Shown one piece after another: positions 23,453 through 37,181 of a DNA stretch of 64,000 nt. The DNA lies in NCBI GenBank assembly GCA_024752435.1, contig CP103026.1, positions 806,001 through 870,000 on the forward strand. The letters run 5' to 3'. The translations under genes and the position numbers were made by a program. Positions within the stretch are counted from its first letter, which is position 1, and every line of letters starts with the position of its first letter. The DNA is from Allantophomopsis cytisporea (lineage: Eukaryota; Ascomycota; Leotiomycetes; Phacidiales; Phacidiaceae). The notes beneath the pieces are model-generated. The model made no database searches and was not told the DNA's origin. It saw only the letters and a list, made by a program, of their open reading frames with translations.

Positions 23453-24608
23453 CTAAAGCTTGGCCTCCTTGAACTCCGCGCTGAATGGGTAGTCGGTGTA
23501 GCCCTCTGCAGACTTGGCGTTGTAGAAGGTGTCACGGTTGTATGGGGTGAATTCAATGCCCTTCTGGACCTTGTATGGAAGATCAGGGTTGGAGATGAAG
23601 TAACGACCGAAGACAATAGCAACGTCCTTGCCCTTGTACTTGTTGTCGACGGCATCCTTAGCAGAGTCGGCCTTGAATCCACCGGCAATGAAGACTGGGC
23701 TGGTCTTGCCCCAGATGTCGACGAGGAAGTCAACACCCTCGGTAGCCTCGATGTCGGCATTACCAGCAATGCGAGATTCGACAACGTGGAGGTAGGCGAG
23801 CTTGAGGGTTTTGAGGTTCTCGGCAAGGTAGGAGAATTGAGGAATTGGGTTCTCCATCTTCATTCCCTGGAAGGTGCTGAATGGCGACAAACGAATACCA
23901 GTCTTGTCGGCACCAACGGCGGCGGTGACAGCCTTGGCGACCTCGAGACCGAATCTAGCACGGTTCTCGACGCTTCCTCCCCATTGATCGGTGCGCTTGT
24001 TGCAAGTGTCCTGGGTGAATTGGTCGATGAGGTAACCGTTCGCACCGTGAATCTCAACACCATCGAAGCCAGCTGCGATGGCGTTCTTGGCGGCCTGGGC
24101 GTAGTTTGCGATGTATTGCTTGATCTCCTCTTCGGTCAAGGCCTCTGGGACTGGTGAGTTGGCATCCATTGGAGTGGCACTGGAAGAGACGAGCTTGTGG
24201 CCCTTGGACTTCAGGTAATCTGGGTTTCCAGCACGGCCGAGAGCCCACAATTGCACCCAGATGAAGCCACCCTTGGCGTGGACAGCATCAGTGACCTCCT
24301 TCCAAGCCTTGATTTGAGCATCGTTGTAAATTCCTGGGACATTTGGGTAACCGCCAGCGGCCTCGGTGATGAAAGTGGCTTCGGTAATGAGGAGGGTTCC
24401 TGGAACACTGGCTCTCTGAGAGTAGTATTCTGCGTATTTTGTCAGTCCTTTAAATCCTCCATGTACAGGCAAAATTGAACTTACCCGCAACAAGTGGCAA
24501 CAATGGGACGTGGTCGTCTCCAGCACGGAAGCGGGTCAATGGAGCCATGACCACGCGGTGCTGGAGCTTGCTGTTACCGACTTGGAGAGGGGTGAAAAGG
24601 TTAGACAT
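23453..24608 (-). CDS. Old Yellow Enzyme family NADPH dehydrogenase (FMN-dependent ene-reductase)
   Basis: Two exons, 24608-24485 and 24429-23453, with a 55-base intron give 366 residues. The TIM barrel begins MSNLFTPLQVGNSKLQHRVV and APLTRFRA (FMN site). It has HGANGYLIDQF with His169/Asn172, which bind the substrate carbonyl, then DQWGGSVENRARF, IRLSPF and a late FMN phosphate site (IAGGF...VAIVFGRYFISNPDLP). These enzymes reduce activated C=C bonds of enones and oxylipins using NADPH; the natural substrate is not known. Exon 1 is needed because the continuous frame upstream of exon 2 translates intron sequence. No biosynthetic-cluster neighbours are present, so a general stress or detoxification role is more likely than a dedicated pathway. 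Confidence 0.94.
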
Positions 24609-27070
24609 GATGACGGTGGTAATGATGACACTGGAATGAGTAAAAGCAATATTAAGAGTAAGCAGAAGTGTATGAGATGATTGACTTAAGATATGGATTT
24701 GGCAGAAGGGCGCAATGGCTCCGCCTTATATATGGACCTACTCTACACATCTTCTCACTACTGTGATTAACGTGTCGATGATGATGCGTGGGAGTTGATA
24801 TGTAAGCAAGCTCATGCTGAATAATTCTAGAAATATCTGGAGGGGGTGTGGAGCCGGTGTAGATACGCCGCCGGGTTTGAATTGTGAAGGGCTCAGGCAG
24901 CGAGACGGAGTGGCAGGCGGAGAGAGAGAGGCAGAGTGTAGAGGGTTGAGGGAGGTATGTAGGTAAGGTACTGTACCTTGCCACGAGTAAGGAAACTAAA
25001 AGAATAATAAAAGAATAAAAAGAAGAATAAAAACTATATTAAAAAGATCAATTACATGGTTCAGGTACCCAAGTCAGGTAGCACCAGTGTAGTGTGTCAC
25101 AGATCTGACGGCGCACGTTTACCGAGGCACTTCTAAAGACTACTCTCATTCTCTTTCGCAATTACGAAACTATATAAGGGATAGCTATAACACCTTATAG
25201 AGGTATCAATTATATCTCTTAGGCTGTTCTTTCGCCATATGTAGTCCAGAAATGGCCGAGAGAAAAAAGTACCTATAATGCATAGGTGAGGTTAAATCCT
25301 CGAGAATTGGAGCGCGCCGGTGACGGTAATTCTGTCACGTACTTGGTAGCGATATCCGAATGCTCAGAATACCATGATTTTCACGAATACTAACTAATCC
25401 ATCAAGCCTTGCCGGGCGGGAAGCTCGGTAGTACCGCATAAGGTAGTGTAATATCTCCCACTCGGCTTTCAATCTCCTCTCATATTGTACCTCAAACGCA
25501 CACAAGAAGACTAATCATGATTCGATTTTCATGCACACAAGTATATACGTAGTCACGTAGTCATGTAGTGATGACGAGACGTGGTTGTTTTCACTTGAAC
25601 TTTCATGGAGATCATGTCGTGCAGGGTTGTTGGGTTGTAACCCACGCACGCACATGGGCACACGGACACACGGACACATCGGGTACATGGGGTATAGGTA
25701 TGTATGTACATGGAGACATAGGAGACACAAGACAAGGGGCTGGCTCATCGAAGCTACCGCAGCTGCTATGTATCGGCTTCAAGCAAGCCTGATATCGGAG
25801 TTATGGATGGGTGGCTTGATGGAGTGAAGGATTGATGATGGAATGCATGCAGGTGAGAGTGTGATGCCGCATCAACCTCACCCCATCAGCCCAAATGTAC
25901 CTACGCACATGATTCTCTGTCTGTCTGTCTACCTGACCTATGTCGTTCTCCCTGGTTATTATCCTGAACCAAATTCCGGGGTTCGGGGTGTACCGGCTGC
26001 TCCCATCTGTCTGATCTGTCCGTGGATTTTGAGTGCTTATGGCTTTTGTCTTGTTTAGTAATGCTTAATCCTCCCGGAGAACCTCGCGCCCAGCTATCCC
26101 TCTTTTGTTCTTGGGTAGCTTGTTTATGTGCGTATACGTGCCTACATATGTATGTATGTATGCACATAATACGTATTTTTGATAGTGATATTGAGCGATG
26201 ACCTCAACAATCGAATCAACATAAATCTATATTAGTCAGGCATAGACAGGTCAAAACAGGCCTTTTTCCTAATCCTTTTTTTTGGAATTAATAAAAAGTG
26301 TCGAAAATCCGATGATTTATAAGCAGCTGATGCTACACAAGAAGTACGGATACCGAAAACTATCCCACACATGTCCTGACTAAGCAGTGCTACAAAGTCT
26401 ATTTCTGTGTTTATCTACAGTACATACACATATGTATGTAAATTGCTGATAACCTTAACTTTGAGTTATCAATCTATGTTCAGAAGGGGAAAGTCACGTT
26501 ATTCCCTTTTTCTAACAACTGAACATAATGTTATTCTAATCGGAATGTGAAAATGTAAGAAAGGGAATATACTTTTGTCACTCTTTCTGGGCACCTGCAA
26601 GTATTCATCTCCAGTTGTCATCCTTAAGTGTTTATTTTCCATTACAGGTTGAATACATCATCTGTGCCCTGATCAGTTTGAAGCGGTGCTTTTGTCTTGT
26701 ATATATTTTTTGGGGGGTTTTTTTTTGGGGGGGGGGATTATTTCCTGTGGAGTTATGTTTGAGATAAATAACAGAACAAAACAAAAATCAACCAAAATAC
26801 AACAATGCGGCAGGTCCAAGTCAAGTTATATGCATCTATGAAAATGGCCTTCGTTGATTTTTCTTAGGCATTTAGCAGAACTGTACTGTCACAATATGAT
26901 GGCTTGATGTTGATATTCCATTAAATGTGGTAGTTGGATTTTCATGTGCTTTCCTCATCAGGCGCATATCACTGTACGACTTTCCTGGCGTGTTTGCTAG
27001 AGCACATCTACTACAACTTTCTTGTCATTATCTGCATTAGCATCTTCCCGATCGTTCCAAAGAATCCAAT
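24609..27070. other. 2.5 kb gene-free spacer
   Basis: No gene could be supported on either strand. It contains an inverted repeat GGTAAGGTAC-T-GTACCTTGCC at 24962-24982, an A-rich tract at about 25000-25050, GACACA/ACGCAC-type simple sequence at about 25640-25690, TATG repeats near 26150, and a mixed poly-T/poly-G run at about 26705-26738. ORFs are below 90 codons and overlap in several frames. A decayed transposon is possible but I cannot identify one. Confidence 0.5.
26705..26738 (+). repeat. alternating homopolymer T/G tract
   Basis: Runs of T, G, T and G follow each other, each six or more bases, ending in about ten G. It is prone to slippage and to sequencing error. Confidence 0.8.
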
Positions 27071-29941
27071 ATGGAAGTCGTCGCAGTTGAGAACACTGGC
27101 AATGGCCAGCTCGTAACGTGAGTACTCTTTGCTTCAAGATCTCAGCTTCTCTCTTCTCTGTTCTATCATCAAGGGACACAAAGAAAAGCAAGCCTGACAA
27201 ACGAATATAACACTCGCCAGCTCGGACTAAACATCAGATAGATATAAGAATCAAGAAGCCTCGAGCGAGGACTCCGAAGAGGAGGAGCCGCCTCTCAGAC
27301 GTGCTGGACAACCATACCTAGCCAAAATCAATGGCAGGCTTGTCATGACTCGCGACAAAAAGAATAAGAAAACTGTCAATGGAGGCATAGATTTACTCGG
27401 TCATCTCTTTGGGGGCCCAGAGATTGTTCGTCTTGCAAAAACAAGATATAAATCACCAGAACCATCAGAGTGGCCAGAACAAAACCCATCCCTTCTTACA
27501 CATACGGTAAAAAATACACACAATCGGCCTATACTCCTTGATTCTTCACAATTGCAAACTCAAACTAGTCCTGTGAACATATCACCATGGTATCAGCAGC
27601 AACAGCACTTGGTCATGCCCCAACAATCGTCAAATAATCATGAACTCGCTCAGCTTCGACACATCAGTGCAGACTTCCAGGCAAATGCAAGCAAACCTCC
27701 GTTCCACAATACAGCACCATTTACACCTCAAAATCCGAACAATGTACAGGCTAGGATCAATACCTACAACAGCACAAGTATTACAATCACAAAACACATA
27801 TGTGTCAATTGTGGTAGGTTGAGGTCACGAAAATATCACCACGAGAATCCAATAAAGCCGGGTGAGGTGCCTACACCAGCATTCTGTGCTAAGTGCCAAA
27901 AAGATGCGACATCAACGGATGACTCTACCAGCAGTGGAAAGAAGAGAAAGAAGAACAAGAGAAGAAAGGGCAAGAGTCAAGATAAGAAGAAGAAAGGGAA
28001 GAAGGTATGTACAGCTGAACCTCTGAAAACTCTAGAGATCCTGATAGGTTATAGAAACAGGAGGTTGAGAGCAGCGACGATGAGGATAAGGAAGATCTTG
28101 ACAAGCCCAAAGAATCCCTTCGAGATAGAGTGGGGCATGATCATCGAATACCACGAAGAGAATACAAGCATACTAGGTCAAGAGGGCTTGTTGACTTCGA
28201 ATACGATTCCAACGAGAACTCTTCACCACCAAGAAGCCCTAGTTGCAAACTTCCAACCCGGATAAGTGAGGTATCTCCCACAAGCCCTTCTCTCTCGAGA
28301 CGACGTATAGCCTCGGATCATTTGAGACCAGCTCAGGAGTACCAGGATGAGGACATGAGAGAGCACCGTAGACCGGAAGAGAAGGTTGTATATGTACGGC
28401 GACAACGAGATCATTCTTCAGGTGATGACCGTCGGTTGGATCACGCATACTCCGAATCTTCTTTGCCTAAAACAGTGAGGCGTATCGAGCTCGGTAATAA
28501 CAAGGGACGAGGAAACTCGGTACACTCCAGGTACATTGAGATTTTAGATGATTCTCCGAGGTCTAGGAAGCCATCAATCACGTCTGGTCAAAGTGATCTC
28601 GAACATGTTGAGGTTCATAGGTCTACTCCAAGATCACAAGAAATACCACGCCAACAAGAAATCGAGTATGTTAAGATTCAAAGGCCCACCCAAAAACAAG
28701 AAGTTCATATGGATAATACTCCACAATTTCGATTCCATGAAAGACAGCTCGATTTTAACTCCGAGAATTCTGGTGGCTTTGTACATCAGGATAGGTCTCA
28801 GCGTCGACGTCAAGAGCGCAGCAACGTTCGACCCGGCACTCTCAAACCGCCGAAGACCACTAATGTGCTTCATGACATCCATTCTCGTCCTGGAGATGAG
28901 AAGATAGTTGTGCGGGAGACCTTTGTTTACAGACCTCGACAACTTTCCGATGTTCGAGAGGACGAAACATACCAGCATAGAGGAGGCCAGAGCAATTCCC
29001 GCCAAGAGCATCAAGTCTCACTACAATTCAGGCCAATATCCAGATATACCGAGGAGGAGGGAGTTGAAGATATACCGCATCGTGATCGATCAAGGGGAAG
29101 AATTTCGTCATACGAAAGGCATCGCCAGGATAGTTGGGATACACAAGGGGCGGGGCAATATGAAAGAAGCCCAGAACTGAGATATAGAGGTATGAACTGT
29201 CATGAAAAAAGTTGGTCGTAGTTGCTAATGCTGTAACTAGATACTCTTGAATCTCATGCTCCTGTAGCGCCTTCTCCACCTCGATCCTTTTCATCGTCCG
29301 ACAGCGGAAGACACCATCAAGAGATTAACTATCCAGATTCAATCTCCCTCGTAAGCAATGAGCAAATTTCACTTCCATATCGACAACATAGCCAACGCCG
29401 TGAAAGATATCGAGAGCTTAGTCGAGGTCGCGAACCAGTCCGAAGCTCCTCAAGACACCGCCAATCACGTGTTCGTGAGGCTACAGATGGAGGCACTGAG
29501 CGCTGGTCCAGCGATTACATTGTTGACGAAAACAGGGATAGATCTGATGATAGTAGGAGAGAGGTCGCAATTCGAAGCTCTTCAAGAAATAGCCAGCCAT
29601 TCCCCTACGAAGCTTCTCATAGCGGTACTGAGGCGTTGTTTGATAGTTATATTGCTGATGACAACAGGAACGATTCTGAAAATGATAGGAGAGAGGTGGT
29701 GGAGGAGCGACATGTAAGAACGGCTGATGAGAGACATGTTACATTCCGAGAACCTAGCCAGAGTCGCAGTGAGGAGAAAGACTTGATTGTTGTTGAGGAG
29801 GAAAGGAGTGAGCTTCTACCTGAGGGGGTCCACGAGAGGCAATGGGCAACTAGTGGTGATGGTGGCGATTGGGAGAGGAATAATGGTGGTGATGGAGATT
29901 GGCATCGTGCGGGAGGGGATAGAAGTGGAGATGCTTGGTGA
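27071..29941 (+). CDS. large low-complexity protein with two CxxC pairs, function unknown
   Basis: Four exons (27071-27117, 27242-28004, 28061-29189, 29241-29941) join in phase to 879 residues. The N terminus reads MEVVAVENTGNGQLVTYKNQ and an acidic patch. It is followed by a conserved-looking block RRAGQPYLAKINGRLVMTRD and GGIDLLGHLFGGPEIV. Around residue 175-205 CVNCGRLRSRKYHHEN...FCAKCQ has two CxxC pairs that could bind zinc. A Lys-rich run (KKRKKNKRRKGKS) follows, then about 600 residues rich in Arg, Ser, Glu and His, likely disordered. I do not recognise a named family. The basic and RS-like content hints at a nuclear, perhaps RNA-related, role, which is inference only. Splice sites were chosen by phase and by avoiding the stops of the unspliced frames. 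Confidence 0.75.
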
Positions 29942-30632
29942 ACTTGGAATTTCTGGGCTGAGGATGTGTTTGCGTATAATATCAGGTATAGAGAGTTTAC
30001 TCCATGATACCTAACTTATTAAAGCTTTCTGCGTATCATGACTTGTGATGGAACAGACTTTGGATATCTACCCTTATGTTAGGCCTCGTGGTCACATTTT
30101 TATTAAACGGATATGATGTGTGAAAAGTTCGGAAACCTAACTTGACATCAGCTGTCATACGTTATGGCCAGTATAGGAGACTTTTCAGCAGTATAGGCCA
30201 GGAACCCGATGCTTTAGCAAAAGTAGATGATGAGAACATGGATGGTGATGAGAAGGTAGTTGATAGCAAGCATTGGCTGTTTCTTATCCCGAGCTGCATC
30301 GTCTTCTCGACCATTAAAGCTCGGTAAATCAGGGTTTGAAAATCTACCGCCCTGGAAGTTACATCCATTACTCAACTCATAGACCCCGAGGGAATTCCGG
30401 ATCTGCGGGATTATACCCAACATCCATTGCCATGACAAGCCATCCCAGAGGCTCAAGAGCCACAGGAAATCACAATCACGTGAACTTGATCTCAAGATCA
30501 TGAACACCGACATAAATAAAGAATTGGACATTTAATATGCAAAACAAAGCTAAGTCCAAACATACAATTAGCAAGTAACCGCCCTTTTTTCATCACTGTA
30601 GACAGACAATGCCTCCAACATCTGTCCTATTT
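29942..30632. other. spacer between convergent genes
   Basis: 3' flanks of the two neighbouring genes. No gene or repeat recognised. Confidence 0.5.
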
Positions 30633-31052
30633 TTACAAGGCAGCCATAACAGCTCCAACAGCGGCCAAAAGCCCACCGCCGAGCTTGACCGCCCGCTCAC
30701 CAGAGTTCTCGAGGGGAGTAGCGCTAGCAGTGGCGCTCGCGGTGGAAGAAGCGGTCGACGAGGAAGTCTTGGTGGCAGAAGACGAAGACTTGCTGGAAGA
30801 GCCGGTGGTGGATGCGGAGGAGCTGGAGGAGGAGGAGCCGGTGGAAGAGGAGCTGGAGCTGCTGCTGGTGGAGGACATGGTGGAGGAGGAGACGGTGTTG
30901 GTGGAGTCGATGCTGAACTGGCCGGTGTAGTTGTTCAAGTCTGGATTTGCGTCGTCGACGATCTCGAGCGCGTACAGATCGCCCTTGACGATGCTCTCGG
31001 ATGGCGTCCAGGTGTAGGAACCGCTGTTGGTGATGTTGGCTGGCTTGAGTCA

Positions 31053-31087
<35 letters not shown>

Positions 31088-31384
31088 TCTCATGCTTTGC
31101 GCGCTGGATCCCATTTGCAGACTGCATATGGAGCGGGCTTTTCTTAATTGTTTGTTGCTGGGGGTCTTACCGGCAATCACGCTGACGGTGGCCAAGTTGG
31201 TGGAGACACCCTGCTTCAAGAGAAGGGAAATGGTGGCGTCGGTGCCAGTCGATGGGCTCCAAGTGATATTCCAGGGAGTGCCGGCCTCAACGGTTGTTGG
31301 GAGGGGGGAGATAGTGAATGGATTTGGGCCAGCTGCAACGCAGGTCGCGAGGGCAGCGAGGATGACTGAGTAAGTGAACTGCAT
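30633..31384 (-). CDS. GPI-anchored cell-wall protein with Kre9/Knh1-type N-terminal domain (copy 1)
   Basis: Two exons, 31384-31171 and 31039-30633, give 206 residues. Signal peptide MQFTYSVILAALATCVAAG. A beta-sandwich-like domain follows (NPFTISPLPTTVEAGTPWNI, ITWSPSTG, SGSYTWTPSESIVKGDLYAL, ALEIVDD), the pattern of the Ser-Thr-rich GPI-anchored/Kre9-KNH family. Then comes a long Ser/Thr tract and a hydrophobic tail (KLGGGLLAAVGAVMAAL) for GPI attachment. The family is linked to beta-1,6-glucan and wall structure. The 131-base intron carries a (CT)n tract next to the splice acceptor. A second gene of the same design lies about 2 kb away with the intron at the same place. A 254-codon frame on the opposite strand is an artefact of the Ser-codon repeats. 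Confidence 0.85.
31055..31085 (-). repeat. (CT)n/(GA)n dinucleotide repeat inside an intron
   Basis: About 15 CT units on the plus strand, (GA)n in the transcript, end about 15 bases before the acceptor of the Kre9/Knh-type gene's intron. Unit-number changes could alter splicing. Confidence 0.9.
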
Positions 31385-33410
31385 TTTGATAATGAACTGC
31401 TTGATAATCTTGAGTTTCTTCTAGTTTGACTTGAGGTTCGGTGAGTTGGTAGAGAGACGAAGTAAATAAATAAAAAATAAGCAGTATGTCCTCGGATGAG
31501 AAGATTGTGTGGATGGAGTATCGAGAGCGACAGTATGAATTACGAATTACGTCTTTTTGAGAAGTATATCAGCTGTTTGTAGATCAACAAGAAAGAAGAA
31601 GAAAAGAGGTCTCCAAAGAAAGTGGGTGGAGCTTCAGCATTTATTATGAATACAATATGGGGGAGAAAGTGGGACTTTTTCTTCTGAGGAGAGTCACATA
31701 GAGAGATAGCAGTCGGAATGTGGACAAGTCCCGCGCAAGGCCGCAGGTGGTTTTTCGACGGCGCCCACACCGCGGCACCGGCCAAGGTCGTTTTCTGCGC
31801 CGCTCATGCTGACCACCAGCCATTGGGTGCACTCTATTTTAAAATCTAATTTCCGTCGTAGCAGGGGAGATGGAATTGCTCGCTAAGTACAATGATGATA
31901 CCGTCGCTGAATGCATCAGCCCTCTCGACTGTTCTCTGGAATGACGCGCGCAGCCGAAGATGCTCGCATAATTGATTGACTTCGTCTTGGAGGGCGACTC
32001 TCTTTGGGATTGGATTTCGGAGATGCATGCATGGGAATACCTTCATCATTTCCCCGGAGGGAATCGAAGTCGGTCATGTATGGATGTGAGTGAGCTGCTC
32101 TCTCTGATGGTGGTGGGTGGTCGGCCGACCGAGGGATGCTTTCCCTTGCACCACTGCACTGTCGAGTATTATTCAGGGATCCCCACACTACTGATTTTCA
32201 GCCGCAGGGATCATACCACTCAATGCACCTGATGCTCGACTCCATCCAATCCCTAACCATAACCTTAACCTTCCGTGGCCACAACACCACGCCTTCGCCG
32301 CTCAGCAGCAAGATATTATCGTATCATGCACTTCAGTCGACTTGCTCACCACGTAGTCAACAGAACGAACAACTTCTCCACATTCATCGCCATCAACTTC
32401 TCACTCCCCGAGCTTCAATGTCCATCTTCACCTCATGCCGAGATCCCACCTCCCATCTCCACCACGGCACCCACAATCATCACCAATCACCCCATCCGAA
32501 AGGCCCAAGGCACGCCTTCCAGCACAGACCCCTTTCCCCACCCAAAGGAGCCCGATAAATATGTCTCAGCTAATTTCGCTGCATATTTCTAAGCTCGCCC
32601 AAGGTAGCCATTAGCTGTTGTATCCAAACATCATTCGCCAAGCACCTTTCCTCGTGACAGTAGTCTGATGCTTACCGCGGTTTTATCATCAGGAGGGGTA
32701 GCTGGCTCGAAGAGGCGATGGAAAGAAAAGGAAGGAACTTGCACTTCGCTAGAGTTATACGAACCTGCGATCCGCCAATCCTTCCCTTCACGCCGTTCGT
32801 TTCACCGCGTCTGTTTGTTGGTGGTGAAGACTGAAACATAGGGATTGACGTCACCGCCGAGCTTGTAGATTAAGTTGACGGTTGTTTTGTGGTCTGGGAA
32901 CGGTTAGTGATATAGGAGTTTCAATATGGATAAACGTTATCATTCTTACGGTACCGTCGAATGACCGGAAATGGTCTGGCTGGGTTTTGCACGAGACGAC
33001 CAAGCAGATGGGAAGACTATAGTCTGAACAATTATTGAATTGATTAATTGACTCGTAGTGGCTTTTCATAAGGGTGTGTACACAAAGAAAACAGAAGAGG
33101 AAAAGACCAAAAACGTCAAAAGACAGAATAAGCAGAAGGAACAGAGAGAAGGGAAACGGAAGGAGAATTGGGCACATGAAGCTCAAATGAATGAGCGCCC
33201 AATATCTTCTTACAACGCCAAACCAGAAACGTTGATTACGCCCATCAATGCCCCCTTTTGTTCGTCACCCCTTATCGATTATACCCCATGATACATGCAA
33301 TTGTGGTGTACAGCCACGAAAACTCCATACGATAGGCACCCCGACAGCAGGACAAATGAGAATGCAATTGATCAGGCCAACGGGCAGTACAGTCGAGCTC
33401 GGAATCCAGC
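31385..33410. other. spacer between the two GPI-protein genes
   Basis: Holds the promoter of copy 1 and the 3' flank of copy 2. Apart from the doubtful ORF at 32326-32592 no gene is supported. A CCCTAACC-like stretch at about 32249-32268 resembles telomere sequence only by chance length. Confidence 0.5.
32326..32592 (+). CDS. doubtful small ORF, 88 residues
   Basis: ATG to TAA with no intron. The codons prefer C in the third position, unlike the overlapping frames and the flanking spacer. The product begins MHFSRLAHHVVNRTNNFSTF, which could be a mitochondrial or secretory leader, then is Pro/Thr-rich and ends DKYVSANFAAYF. No family recognised. The C-rich composition might instead be a pyrimidine-rich promoter stretch, so confidence is low. 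Confidence 0.3.
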   Translation: MHFSRLAHHVVNRTNNFSTFIAINFSLPELQCPSSPHAEIPPPISTTAPTIITNHPIRKAQGTPSSTDPFPHPKEPDKYVSANFAAYF

Positions 33411-34165
33411 TTAGTATAAGCAGGCGAGAGCAGCAACACCAAGGAGAACGAGAGCCATTGGGCTGGCCAGGCTGGCGGCTGCATTCGATGGGGTCGAGCT
33501 CGAGCCGCTGGAAGTTCCGGAGGATGATCCGGCGCTCGTCGGGCTGCCGCTGGTACCTGTGGCGCCCTTGGTGCTCGTTACAGTGGCGACAGAAGTGGTG
33601 CTGTTGCCGCCAGTTGGAATCACGATGGCCGTGCCGTTAGCGGTAGACGTGGTGGAGATGGTGGATGATGCCGTGGTCGAGTTCGAGGAGCTGAGCGAAG
33701 AAGTGGTGGTGGTGGAGATGGAGGTGCTGGAGGTACTGGAGCTCGAGGTGGTTCCTGTCGTTGATGTTGATGTGGTAGTGGTAGTGGCACCGCCGGTCAG
33801 GGTGAATTGGCTGCTGTAGTTCGGATCTTGGTTCGCGACATCGATCTCAAGAGCATAGGTGCCGCTTGGAAGGGACGCACTTGGAGTCCAAGTGTACGAT
33901 CCACCGGTCAAGCCGCCTGTGAGGTGTCAGATGATATTCGGTGCTTCTGAGAATGTTTGGACTTACTGGCAATTGTGGTGACTGTGACAAGGTTGGTGGA
34001 TGGGCCATTCTTGAGAAGGATAGTGACGCCAGAGGTTGCACCGGTCCAAGTAATGGTGAATGGAGATCCAGCGGTGATACCAGAGAATGAAGGGTTGGTG
34101 AATTGAGCGGCCTTGACGTAGGCGATGAAAGCCGCAGTAGTGAGGGTGATCTTGGTGAATTGCAT
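33411..34165 (-). CDS. GPI-anchored cell-wall protein with Kre9/Knh1-type N-terminal domain (copy 2)
   Basis: Two exons, 34165-33967 and 33916-33411, with a 50-base intron give 234 residues. The layout matches copy 1: signal peptide (MQFTKITLTTAAFIAYVKAA), domain with ITAGSPFTITWTGATSGVTI, LLKNGPSTNLVTVTTIAS and GGSYTWTPSASLPSGTYALE, a Thr/Ser-rich stalk of about 110 residues, and a hydrophobic GPI tail (ASPMALVLLGVAALACLY). The intron falls in phase 1 at the same point of the domain (TTIA|S against SVIA|A). Shared order, strand and intron position indicate descent from a tandem duplication, although the sequences have diverged. Confidence 0.87.

Positions 34166-37181
<3,016 letters not shown>

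Noticed and set aside
23453..24608. OYE as part of an alkaloid or other secondary-metabolite cluster
   Set aside because: No synthase, P450, prenyltransferase or transporter nearby; neighbours are housekeeping genes.
30609..31373. 254-codon Gly/Arg-rich frame on the plus strand
   Set aside because: It lies exactly opposite the Ser-repeat coding part, intron and first exon of the GPI-protein gene and has no motif; Ser-codon repeats create open antisense frames.
32245..32272. Telomere-like CCCTAACC stretch
   Set aside because: Only one full CCCTAA unit and degenerate neighbours; chance.
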